Of a stretch of DNA of 6,604 nt, positions 1-5,338 are shown in pieces. The notes under the pieces were generated by a model, which worked only from the letters and a program-made list of their open reading frames with translations, was not told the DNA's origin and searched no databases. The translations under genes and the position numbers were made by a program. Position 1 is the first letter of the stretch. The number at the start of each line of letters is the position of its first letter. This DNA is from Nitrososphaerales archaeon (GTDB taxonomy: Archaea > Thermoproteota > Nitrososphaeria > Nitrososphaerales > Gagatemarchaeaceae). The stretch covers positions 1 to 6,604 of the forward strand of contig JASHVX010000081.1 in assembly GCA_030044375.1 (NCBI GenBank). Reading direction: 5' to 3'.

Positions 1-436
1 GCGCCCCGAGCGCGACCTTCCCGAACATCTGTATCAGCCTGCGGTAGGAGTCGTACGCGAACCTCTCATTCTGTGTCTTCCTGGCCAGCGCCATCGTGGT
101 CACGTCTGAAAGGCCGAGGTTGAGGATCGTGTCCATCATACCGGGCATGGAGAACGGGCCCCCTGACCTGACGGAGACGAGCAGCGGGCTCTCCCCGGCG
201 CCGAACGTCTTTCCCGTCTTCGACTCGACCGACCTGACCTTGGCCACGATCTCCTCGGTCAGCCCGCCTGGGACCTTCCCATCCGCGTGGTATTGCCTGC
301 AGACCTCAGTGGTCACTATGAAGCCCGGAGGCACCGGCAGTCCGATCGCCGTCATCTGCGCTAGGCCGTAGCCCTTGCCTCCAAGAACGAACTTGTCGAG
401 CCCGCCCGCCTCCTCGAATAGCAGGACCCTCCCCAT
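1..436 (-). CDS. ppdK: Pyruvate phosphate dikinase, N-terminal part (cut by window edge)
   Basis: This is the start of PPDK, which interconverts pyruvate, ATP and phosphate with phosphoenolpyruvate, AMP and pyrophosphate in the cytoplasm. Only 145 codons of a family usually near 870-900 residues are present; the gene continues beyond position 1. Read on the minus strand, the ATP-grasp nucleotide-binding domain begins with LGGKGYGLAQMT (residues 18-29, Lys21 expected to bind ATP), then GLPVPPGF (32-39). SVRSGGPFSMPGMMDTI follows at 88-104, with Arg90 expected to contact phosphate, and then DSYRRLIQMFG (129-139). SVRSG followed by SMPGMMDTILNLGL is characteristic of PPDK rather than PEP synthase. 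The ATG at 434-436 is chosen because the homology begins at once and no other start precedes it in frame. There is no clear Shine-Dalgarno sequence. Whether it belongs to the aromatic pathway or general gluconeogenesis is not shown by the sequence. Confidence 0.93.
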   Translation of the reverse strand, partial: MGRVLLFEEAGGLDKFVLGGKGYGLAQMTAIGLPVPPGFIVTTEVCRQYHADGKVPGGLTEEIVAKVRSVESKTGKTFGAGESPLLVSVRSGGPFSMPGMMDTILNLGLSDVTTMALARKTQNERFAYDSYRRLIQMFGKVALGA

Positions 437-451
437 CTACCGTCAGCGCAT

Positions 452-468
452 CGAGGGAACCGCCCTCG
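452..468. repeat. Inverted repeat between ppdK TATA-like box and start
   Basis: CGAGGG (452-457) and CCCTCG (463-468) form a perfect 6-bp inverted repeat with a 5-nt spacer. If the TATA-like box at 471-476 is used, this lies between the box and the predicted transcription start, a position suited to a repressor operator. It could also be a short hairpin after the acetyltransferase stop, although no T-run follows it. Short GC-rich repeats are common by chance here. Confidence 0.3.
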
Positions 469-470
469 TG

Positions 471-476
471 TATTTG
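471..476 (-). promoter_or_regulatory. Possible TATA box of ppdK
   Basis: The minus strand reads CAAATA inside an AT-rich patch (471-480) in GC-rich surroundings. Its centre is about 37 nt upstream of the ppdK ATG, so with the usual archaeal spacing of about 26 nt transcription would start near 447 and leave a leader of about 11 nt. The box is weak. The gene could instead be read through from the acetyltransferase gene that ends 59 nt upstream. Confidence 0.4.
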
Positions 477-495
477 ATTCTACACCCTGATTCTT

Positions 496-1125
496 CTAGT
501 TGAGAAGAGCCCCCGCGCCTGCGGAGCTCCGCCTCATCTGAGGCCGGCGGCGGACCGACCGGAGCAGCTGCTCGCGCGTCAACCTGTACAGCCGCCACTC
601 GTCAAGGCTCGCGGCCCCCAAGCGCTCGTAGAAGCCTATCGCCGCTCTGTTCCACGCTAGCACCGCCCATTCCATCCTTCCGCACCCCTCGCCGACGGCC
701 TCCTCCATGCATCTACGGAAGAGCGCCGAGCCTGCCCCCCTCCCCCGGTGGTCCTTCAGGACGAAGATGTCCTCGAGATAGAGGGTGGGCCTCGCCAGGA
801 AAGAGGAGTAGGAGAAGAAGTACAGAGCGTAGCCGACCAGTCTCCCTCGTTCCGAAGCGACGAAGAGGCCGAGCCTGCCTTTTTCGAAGATGTCAGCGAC
901 AAGCCTTCTCTCTGCGGCGCGCGAAGGCGGTTCCAGCTTCTCGTACTCGGCCAGGCCCCTGAGCATCTTCAGCAGCTCGGCGGAGTCGGCCCGCCTGCCT
1001 CGCCTCGTCAGGACCCTGCTCGCTTTCGCGCCGCCGCCAGCCGAGGAGAAGGCACGCCCCGAGCCGCGCCCCGGAGTCGCCGGGGCTCGCCCCGCTCCTG
1101 GCCTCGCATGTCTCCTGCCCGACAT
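496..1125 (-). CDS. GNAT-family N-acetyltransferase, spermidine/spermine (diamine) type
   Basis: This is a predicted acetyl-CoA-dependent N-acetyltransferase; the closest recognisable pattern is the diamine/spermidine-spermine acetyltransferase group, but the acceptor amine is not known. Numbering from the ATG at 1125, the GNAT fold starts near residue 38. It contains LAEYEKLE (58-65), then YLEDIFV (116-122), the acetyl-CoA pyrophosphate loop HRGRGAGSAL (126-135), and AWNRAAIGFYERLGA (157-171) with Tyr166 in the usual general-acid position. Before the fold lie about 37 residues rich in Arg, Ala and Gly, unusual for a family that normally starts directly with the first strand. Possible starts are GTG 1137, ATG 1131 and ATG 1125. 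I prefer 1125 because a TATA-like box is centred 28 nt upstream, matching other genes in this window. The gene precedes ppdK on the same strand, 59 nt away, and is divergent from hpaC. Confidence 0.85.
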   Translation of the reverse strand: MSGRRHARPGAGRAPATPGRGSGRAFSSAGGGAKASRVLTRRGRRADSAELLKMLRGLAEYEKLEPPSRAAERRLVADIFEKGRLGLFVASERGRLVGYALYFFSYSSFLARPTLYLEDIFVLKDHRGRGAGSALFRRCMEEAVGEGCGRMEWAVLAWNRAAIGFYERLGAASLDEWRLYRLTREQLLRSVRRRPQMRRSSAGAGALLN

Positions 1126-1150
1126 TGCCATGACCACCCGTCAAGCCGGC

Positions 1151-1155
1151 TTATA
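1151..1155 (-). promoter_or_regulatory. TATA box of the acetyltransferase gene
   Basis: The minus strand reads GGTATAAG here, preceded by purines (CAAGG) that could act as a BRE. The centre is 28 nt from the ATG at 1125, so transcription would begin at or next to that start codon, giving a leaderless transcript. ATG 1131 would lie only 22 nt away, too close for normal archaeal initiation. Confidence 0.55.
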
Positions 1156-1187
1156 CCTTGTCGGCCACCTACGCGGCTGACGGGCAT

Positions 1188-1217
1188 GCTGCTCGGCAGC
1201 TCCCACTCCTCCCGAGG
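1188..1217. repeat. Short inverted repeats in the acetyltransferase-hpaC intergenic region
   Basis: The gap between the divergent acetyltransferase and hpaC genes (about 1126-1280) contains GCTGC-TCG-GCAGC (1188-1200) and CCTC-CC-GAGG (1208-1217). These could be regulator sites or chance GC-rich palindromes. I see no other gene or RNA in this gap. Confidence 0.25.
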
Positions 1218-1250
1218 AAGGCCAGGAGGCGGGCGCCATGTCGGCAGTCC

Positions 1251-1256
1251 TATAAA
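1251..1256 (+). promoter_or_regulatory. TATA box of hpaC
   Basis: TATAAA stands out in GC-rich sequence. Its centre is 27-28 nt before the TTG at 1281 but only about 10 nt before the in-frame ATG at 1263. If it is the promoter, transcription starts around 1279, after that ATG. This supports a leaderless TTG start for hpaC. Confidence 0.55.
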
Positions 1257-1280
1257 CCGGCGATGGCGCTCGCAGGAGAG

Positions 1281-1805
1281 TTGGCGGCAGAACCCCTGCA
1301 GAACGCCCTGAAGGAGGCCATGAGGGTCTATCCGCAGGGCGTCACCGTGGTGACCATGCGGGCCAGCGACGGTCCCAGGGGGATAACGGTGAGCTCTTTC
1401 ACGAGCGTCTCTCTCAGCCCGCCCCTGGTTCTCATCTCAATAGCCAAGGGTTCCCAGCTCCACGACGAGTACGCGAAGTCCGAAGCCTTCGCCGTCAACT
1501 TCCTCGCAGACGACCAGAAGTCTGTGTCTGACATGTTCGCAGGGAGGACTGCGGCCAGGGACAGGTTCCAGGGTCTGCGGTTCGCCGACGGCACCTCTGG
1601 GTCCCCGGTGATCGACGGCTCGAGGGCGGTCGTCGAATGCAGGACCTGGCGGGTCTACGACGGCGGGGACCACTCGCTCATCATAGGAGAGGTGGTCGCC
1701 GCCAAGACCTTCTCGGCCAAGAAGCCGCTCGTCTATTACTCTCAGCAGTACACCTCCACAGAGCCTCCCGAGAGGGCCGCGCCGCCGTCGGACATAGTCT
1801 GGTAG
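1281..1805 (+). CDS. hpaC: Flavin reductase, small component partner of HpaB
   Basis: This is predicted to be the NAD(P)H:flavin oxidoreductase that supplies reduced FAD to the HpaB oxygenase. It shows the flavin-reductase-like split-barrel pattern: YPQGVTVVT (residues 17-25), GITVSSFTSVSLSPPLVLIS (34-53, the flavin-contacting strand region), FAVNFLA (70-76), GGDHSLIIGEV (128-138) and a C-terminal PLVYYS. The length of 174 residues from TTG 1281 is close to HpaC-type reductases. An ATG at 1263 would add six residues, but it lies just after the TATAAA box and has no Shine-Dalgarno sequence, so I take TTG 1281; this choice is uncertain. A still longer reading from 1158 includes an Arg-rich stretch unrelated to the family and is unlikely. 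The gene is convergent with hpaD, only 3 nt separating the two stop codons. Partnership with HpaB is inferred from family and neighbourhood; whether it uses FMN or FAD, NADH or NADPH, cannot be read from the sequence. Confidence 0.85.
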   Translation: MAAEPLQNALKEAMRVYPQGVTVVTMRASDGPRGITVSSFTSVSLSPPLVLISIAKGSQLHDEYAKSEAFAVNFLADDQKSVSDMFAGRTAARDRFQGLRFADGTSGSPVIDGSRAVVECRTWRVYDGGDHSLIIGEVVAAKTFSAKKPLVYYSQQYTSTEPPERAAPPSDIVW

Positions 1806-1830
1806 CTGCTACTTGCCTGGTAGCAGGTAG
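1802..1830. terminator. Palindrome and hairpin at the hpaC/hpaD convergent ends
   Basis: GTAGC-T-GCTAC (1802-1812) is a perfect palindrome that includes both stop codons, TAG for hpaC and, on the other strand, TAG for hpaD. A second stem follows on the plus strand: 1809-1816 pairs with 1823-1830 (eight pairs, one of them G-U) around a six-base loop. This may limit read-through or stabilise 3' ends. No T-run follows, so it is not a typical archaeal terminator. Confidence 0.35.
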
Positions 1831-2819
1831 TCGGGCCTGTCCTGGATCGAAGGCGAACTCACGGGCTGGAACCCGCCTGTCCTCGGGGACCTCACGAGCA
1901 TGGCCTCGTTGAACCAGCTCTCCGGCGTCTTTGCCCCCCAGAACGTCTGCCTCTGAGGGTCGTTTAGCTTCCACTTGATCGGCACCCAGTCGGGGTCGGA
2001 GCTCAGGTAGTCGCCGGTGTAGAGCTCGAGCCTGTTGCCGTCAGGGTCTCTCAGGTAGAGGAAGAACGCGTTGGAGACCCCGTGCCTCCCCGGTCCCCTC
2101 TCCATCTTGTCGACATGGCCGCTGGCCGCGAGTATGTCCGCGCAGTCCAGGATCGAGGTCCTGTCGGCGACCGTGAACCCGGCGTGGTGAACCCTGGGGC
2201 CCTTGCCAGTCGTCAGGGCGACGTCATGGCACGTGTGCTTCCTCCGGAGCCAGGCGGCCCAGAGCGACGGGCTCGGGCCCTCGGTCTCTGTCGTCTCCGT
2301 GCAGCCGAAGCCCAGCGAGTCTACGTACCACCCGTAGGCCGCCGAGACGTCAGGGAGCATTATGTTGAAGTGGTCGAGGCGCATCGGCCTCGCGCCCCTG
2401 TAGCTGCCGTACTTCTGGAGCATCCAGTCCTCGCCGTCCATGCGCGCGTAGAACTCCACGGGGAAGCCGAACGCGTCCTCGACTAGCACGGCCCGCCCCT
2501 GGCCCTCCTCCTCGCCTTCGCGCACTCGCTTCGTGAACGCCTTGTTCCGGGCCGCCAGCCTTTCCAGGGCGTCGACGTCTTCGTCCTTCGAGACCTTGAA
2601 GGCGATGTGGCCCACCCCGGGCGCCTGGGACTTCGTCAGCGTAAGGCAGTGGTGCTGCCTGTCTTCGAGGCCACGGAGATACACATGCTCGGAGTCCTGG
2701 GACGTCACCACGAACCCGAGCACGTCGGCGTAGAAGCGCTTCGCCCTCTCCAGGTCGGTGACGAGGTACTCGATGTGACCTGCCTTTACTATGCTGAAGT
2801 CCCTTTCAGGCGGCGTCAA
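1809..2819 (-). CDS. hpaD: Homoprotocatechuate (3,4-dihydroxyphenylacetate) 2,3-dioxygenase
   Basis: This is a type I (vicinal oxygen chelate) extradiol ring-cleavage dioxygenase. It is expected to open homoprotocatechuate to 5-carboxymethyl-2-hydroxymuconate semialdehyde with Fe(II) or Mn(II). Two glyoxalase-like domains are visible, about residues 12-125 and 145-270. The 2-His-1-carboxylate metal site is His150 (LDHFN), His212 (RVHHAGF) and Glu265 (RLELYTGDY). Predicted second-sphere catalytic residues are His198 (TCHDVAL), His246 (GRHGVSN) and Tyr255 (FFLYLRDPDGN). The tail resembles Brevibacterium and Arthrobacter homoprotocatechuate dioxygenases, in particular GDY, then DPQRQTFWG, then SWF. 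The length is 336 residues against about 360 for those enzymes. The only reasonable start is TTG 2819; it overlaps the hpaB stop by 4 nt (TTGA), and the first in-frame Met is not until residue 127. The two genes are therefore probably co-transcribed and translationally coupled. The substrate is inferred from these matches and from hpaB. Confidence 0.9.
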   Translation of the reverse strand: MTPPERDFSIVKAGHIEYLVTDLERAKRFYADVLGFVVTSQDSEHVYLRGLEDRQHHCLTLTKSQAPGVGHIAFKVSKDEDVDALERLAARNKAFTKRVREGEEEGQGRAVLVEDAFGFPVEFYARMDGEDWMLQKYGSYRGARPMRLDHFNIMLPDVSAAYGWYVDSLGFGCTETTETEGPSPSLWAAWLRRKHTCHDVALTTGKGPRVHHAGFTVADRTSILDCADILAASGHVDKMERGPGRHGVSNAFFLYLRDPDGNRLELYTGDYLSSDPDWVPIKWKLNDPQRQTFWGAKTPESWFNEAMLVRSPRTGGFQPVSSPSIQDRPDYLLPGK

Positions 2820-4267
2820 TTCCCGTCCCGAGACCGGAGCAGTGCCTTCACGCGCTCCTTGTAAGGCTCTTTGTTGTACCAAGAGTAGTACGCGCTCGCC
2901 ATCCTGACGGGGTCGCCGAAGAAGAACCGCTCGTAGAGGTCCTGCCTGCCGCCGAAGGAGCTCCCCGCCACGTCCCACGCCAGCTTGAATATCCTGATCC
3001 TCTCTTCGGCTTCCGACAGCTTGGACTGGTAGTACTTGTCGACGTCCTTCCTGACGGCAGACCTCATGACGTCCTCGGGAGGTATCGCCATCAGGCCGCT
3101 CGCCCCTATCTGCTTGATTATCACTGAGAAGCTAGGCGCGACTCTCGGCCACAGGTTCCTGGCCGAGTTGATCGGGACGTAGTCCGGCGTCAGCAACCCC
3201 CACCTGTTCGGCCTCGCCCTCGCATCCGCGGCGTCGAGGAAGGCCTTCATGGTCTCCGCCGTCAAGAGCAGGTCGGCGATCTTCTCCTGCACGTGGGGAA
3301 ACTGGTCCGCGCCGATCGTCTCGGCGACGACGGTCGCCAGGCCTGCGACGAACTCCGCCTTGGCCGCCTCTCTGACCGTGGCTTGCTGCGCCATGAACAC
3401 TATCGCGTCCGTGGCCTCGCTCGACCTGTTCGCCCTCTCAGGGTCTTCGAGTATGAACACCCTGTCCCACGGGACCAGGACGTCGTCGAAGACGACCACG
3501 GCGTCCTGCTCGTCGAACATCGAGGAGAGCGGGTGGTCCGGAGCCGGCTCGCCTGCGAACGACTCCCTGCAGATGAACTTCAGACCCTTCGTGCTCACCG
3601 GGACTGCGAACCCAATCGAGTAGGGCATGTCATCCTGGCCTGACCTCACGACGGTCGAAGGGAAGACCATGATCTCGTCAGCGAACGGGAGCGTGGCGAG
3701 CATCCTCGCTCCGCGGATGACGACGCCCTCGTCGTTCTTCTCCAGGACCCTGGCCGCTATGAAGGGGTCTGCCTGCTTCGAGGGGCCCACGGCCCTGTTC
3801 ACCTGCGGATTGATCAGAGTGTGTGTGAGCAGGAGGTCGTTCTCTCTGACGTATTCGTAGTATCTACGGACGTTGCCCGCGTAGTCATGCCCTTCCTTAC
3901 CGAAGAACTCGGCGCCGGCGGCCATCGCCATCAGCGAGCTGTTGAGGTAGTCGGGCGTCCTGCCGAGCATGCCACCGGAGACGTCTGCCCAGGCCTTCAT
4001 CATGCCGCGCCTCTTCGCCAGCTCTCCTGGGGTCTTCGGCTGCAGGAAGCTGAGCCCCACCCTGTCACCTGACGATGGCGAGACGTACGTCATCGCCTCG
4101 CTTCCGTCCCCGTGCTGCATGTCGTAGAGCCTTGCCATCGAAGCCGCGATGCCTGCGAAGGCCCTGTGGCTCGAAACGTTGCCCGTGATCCTCTCGTCGC
4201 CGTACCAGATCTCCCTCGGAGTGGAGTCGAGCCTCCGCAGAAACTCCTTGCCGCTCTTGGCGCCCAC
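2816..4267 (-). CDS. hpaB: 4-hydroxyphenylacetate 3-monooxygenase, oxygenase component
   Basis: This is the FADH2-dependent oxygenase of the two-component system that ortho-hydroxylates 4-hydroxyphenylacetate to homoprotocatechuate; the 483-residue length is normal. The HpaB signature GRTPDYLN is at 102-109, with Arg103 and Tyr107, and LLTHTLINPQVNR at 146-158 with His149. These correspond to the Arg/Tyr/His substrate-binding triad known from Thermus HpaB. A central flavin-binding region (LPFADEIMVFP) is followed by the acyl-CoA-dehydrogenase-like helical C-terminal domain. The fold is shared with 4-hydroxybutyryl-CoA dehydratase, but the cysteines that bind the Fe-S cluster in that enzyme are absent, so a monooxygenase is favoured. 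The start is GTG 4267, preceded by GGAGGG at 8 nt spacing, one of the few Shine-Dalgarno sequences in the window. The stop overlaps the hpaD start. The exact phenol substrate (4-hydroxyphenylacetate or a related phenol) rests on the hpaD neighbour. Confidence 0.92.
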   Translation of the reverse strand: MGAKSGKEFLRRLDSTPREIWYGDERITGNVSSHRAFAGIAASMARLYDMQHGDGSEAMTYVSPSSGDRVGLSFLQPKTPGELAKRRGMMKAWADVSGGMLGRTPDYLNSSLMAMAAGAEFFGKEGHDYAGNVRRYYEYVRENDLLLTHTLINPQVNRAVGPSKQADPFIAARVLEKNDEGVVIRGARMLATLPFADEIMVFPSTVVRSGQDDMPYSIGFAVPVSTKGLKFICRESFAGEPAPDHPLSSMFDEQDAVVVFDDVLVPWDRVFILEDPERANRSSEATDAIVFMAQQATVREAAKAEFVAGLATVVAETIGADQFPHVQEKIADLLLTAETMKAFLDAADARARPNRWGLLTPDYVPINSARNLWPRVAPSFSVIIKQIGASGLMAIPPEDVMRSAVRKDVDKYYQSKLSEAEERIRIFKLAWDVAGSSFGGRQDLYERFFFGDPVRMASAYYSWYNKEPYKERVKALLRSRDGN

Positions 4268-4268
4268 T

Positions 4269-4289
4269 CTACGGGCCCTCCGCGCGCAT
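4269..4289 (-). CDS. Six-codon ORF directly before hpaB (possible leader peptide)
   Basis: An ATG at 4289 opens a reading frame MRAEGP that ends in TAG at 4269-4271, one base before the hpaB GTG (4267) and in a different frame. The ATG is about 28 nt from the centre of the weak TATA-like box (4314-4321), the spacing seen for leaderless starts elsewhere here. The hpaB Shine-Dalgarno sequence lies within it. Ribosomes might translate this ORF and then reinitiate at hpaB. It may equally be chance, since ORFs this short are frequent. Confidence 0.25.
   Translation of the reverse strand: MRAEGP
4276..4281 (-). promoter_or_regulatory. Shine-Dalgarno sequence of hpaB
   Basis: GGAGGG on the minus strand, 8 nt before GTG 4267, decides the hpaB start. 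Most other starts in the window lack such a site and appear leaderless. Confidence 0.7.
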
Positions 4290-4313
4290 TCGCGGCGCGT
4301 GCGCCTAGGACTC

Positions 4314-4321
4314 TACTTTAG
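4314..4321 (-). promoter_or_regulatory. Weak TATA-like box upstream of hpaB
   Basis: The minus strand reads CTAAAGTA, preceded by GAAAG, a purine-rich possible BRE. With the usual spacing, transcription would start near 4291, giving hpaB a leader of about 24 nt that carries its Shine-Dalgarno sequence. This would make hpaB-hpaD a unit separate from the FAH gene 97 nt upstream. Confidence 0.4.
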
Positions 4322-4364
4322 CTTTCTGCGTCGCGGCTCCGGACGGGCGCGGCTTCCTCGCCGG

Positions 4365-5279
4365 TCACCCGTGTGCGCCGACAGCGGCTCTAGTCGACAC
4401 CGGGTTGGTGAGCCTTCCTATCCCTTCTATTTCGAGCTCGAGCGAGCCCGCCTCTCGCGGCAAAACGAACTCTGTCGGGTCCATCTTGCCAAGGATGTCC
4501 GGAGCCCACCCGACGCTGCCGCACGAAACCAAGTCTCCAGGCTCCAGGGAGAGGAATCCCGACACATATGACGCGATCTCGGCTGGAGAGAACAGATACT
4601 CAGACGTGCTGCCTTCCTGGACCGGCCGCCCTTCGAACCTGGTCGTCATCTTCCTGCCGGAGACGGGCGCGAACTCGTCAGAGGAGACGACCCACGGGCC
4701 CAGGGGGCAGAACGTGTCGTGGTTCTTCGACCTGAAGAGCGGGCCGCGCATGGTCCGCTTCTCTATCTTGCCGCTCTTTGGGTCCCTCCGGTAGGCCTCG
4801 TATGCGTCGTCCCGGGAGTCCTGAGGAGCGGTCACGTCGTTCAGCACGGTGTAGCCGACGATCGCCCGCTCCGCCTCCTTCGTGGAGGCGCGGGAGATGG
4901 TCCTGCCTACCACTGCGGCCAGCTCCACCTCGGGGCGTATCCCTGCGGCAGGCGCGACTATGGTGTCGCCAGGCCCTATCACCGTGCTCGGCGCCTTCAT
5001 GTCGAGCCTCGGCCTCTCTAGCTGAACGTCGTCGCCTCCTAGCATCGCCTTGGTGTTGACTATCGCGGCGACGATCTTGCCGGGACGGGGTACCGGGGCG
5101 CGGAACACGACGTCGTCTTCGTCGTGCCTTCGCCCCAGAGGGACGGTGCCCTCGGCGACCCCGACCAGTGTCCCGACGACGGAGGCGCCCCCTTCGACCT
5201 CGACGACCGCGCCCCCTTCGACCAGGCCGACCAGCGGCCCGGCCCGCCCCTTCTTCAGGCTGAACGAGCAGACCTTCAA
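4365..5279 (-). CDS. Fumarylacetoacetate hydrolase family protein (HpaG-like isomerase/decarboxylase)
   Basis: This is a one-domain FAH-fold enzyme. In this setting it probably acts on the product of ring cleavage, as the 2-hydroxyhepta-2,4-diene-1,7-dioate isomerase or 5-oxopent-3-ene-1,2,5-tricarboxylate decarboxylase type (HpaG). An N-terminal extension domain (about 1-60) is followed by the catalytic core. The predicted metal ligands are Glu117 and Glu119 (RPEVELAAVVG) and Asp148 (GYTVLNDVT). KNHDTFCPLGPW (185-196) and the C-terminal IEGIGRLTNPV are standard family motifs. A charged stretch between Asp148 and Lys185 (about 156-180) looks longer than in typical members. The start is TTG 5279, the only one available next to the conserved N-terminus (KVCSFS), about 30 nt from an AT-rich box, so the transcript is probably leaderless. 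It is divergent from the ADC-like gene with a 59-nt gap. Enteric HpaG is a fusion of two such domains; here only one is present. Exact substrate undetermined. Confidence 0.88.
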   Translation of the reverse strand: MKVCSFSLKKGRAGPLVGLVEGGAVVEVEGGASVVGTLVGVAEGTVPLGRRHDEDDVVFRAPVPRPGKIVAAIVNTKAMLGGDDVQLERPRLDMKAPSTVIGPGDTIVAPAAGIRPEVELAAVVGRTISRASTKEAERAIVGYTVLNDVTAPQDSRDDAYEAYRRDPKSGKIEKRTMRGPLFRSKNHDTFCPLGPWVVSSDEFAPVSGRKMTTRFEGRPVQEGSTSEYLFSPAEIASYVSGFLSLEPGDLVSCGSVGWAPDILGKMDPTEFVLPREAGSLELEIEGIGRLTNPVSTRAAVGAHG

Positions 5280-5305
5280 TTCTCGTCGGCTCGGCGCTCA
5301 CAAGG

Positions 5306-5313
5306 TTTTATTA
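5306..5313. promoter_or_regulatory. Shared, possibly bidirectional TATA element (FAH and ADC-like genes)
   Basis: TTTTATTA on the plus strand (TAATAAAA on the minus) is the only AT-rich island in the 59-nt gap between two divergent TTG starts. Its centre (5309.5) is 29-30 nt from TTG 5339 and 30 nt from TTG 5279. Purine-rich flanks on both sides (CAAGG before it on plus, CAAAGC before it on minus) could serve as BRE elements in either direction. Both transcripts would be nearly leaderless. Confidence 0.6.
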
Positions 5314-5338
5314 GCTTTGGACCGGCGAAATGTGACAG

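Noticed and set aside
1..436. Phosphoenolpyruvate synthase instead of PPDK
   Set aside because: SVRSG followed by SMPGMMDTILNLGL and the DSYRRLIQMFG segment are the PPDK form; PEP synthase has a different sequence in this region.
1158..1280. Longer hpaC start at 1158
   Set aside because: The added residues are Arg-rich and unlike any flavin reductase N-terminus, and the TATAAA box at 1251 would fall inside the coding region.
748..1311. Plus-strand reading frame of 187 codons opposite the acetyltransferase
   Set aside because: No recognisable domain; it is antisense to a gene with clear GNAT motifs and crosses the divergent promoter region.
2820..2978. Longer hpaD reading frame beginning at 2978
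   Set aside because: The extra 53 codons overlap the 3' end of hpaB in another frame and look like shadow sequence. TTG 2819 gives the normal stop-start overlap and fits the domain start.
2816..4267. 4-hydroxybutyryl-CoA dehydratase (archaeal carbon fixation) instead of HpaB
   Set aside because: The fold is shared, but the cysteine ligands of the Fe-S cluster are missing, and the Arg103, Tyr107 and His149 pattern of the hydroxylase is present, next to an extradiol dioxygenase.
4281..4305. CGCG-rich repeats upstream of hpaB as a regulatory hairpin
   Set aside because: The short alternating CG words can pair in several weak ways and are expected in such GC-rich spacer DNA; no single stable structure stands out.
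4678..5301. Open reading frame of 207 codons on the minus strand overlapping the FAH gene
   Set aside because: Its Arg/Gly-rich translation is an alternative frame of the FAH coding region, where the other frame has clear family motifs.
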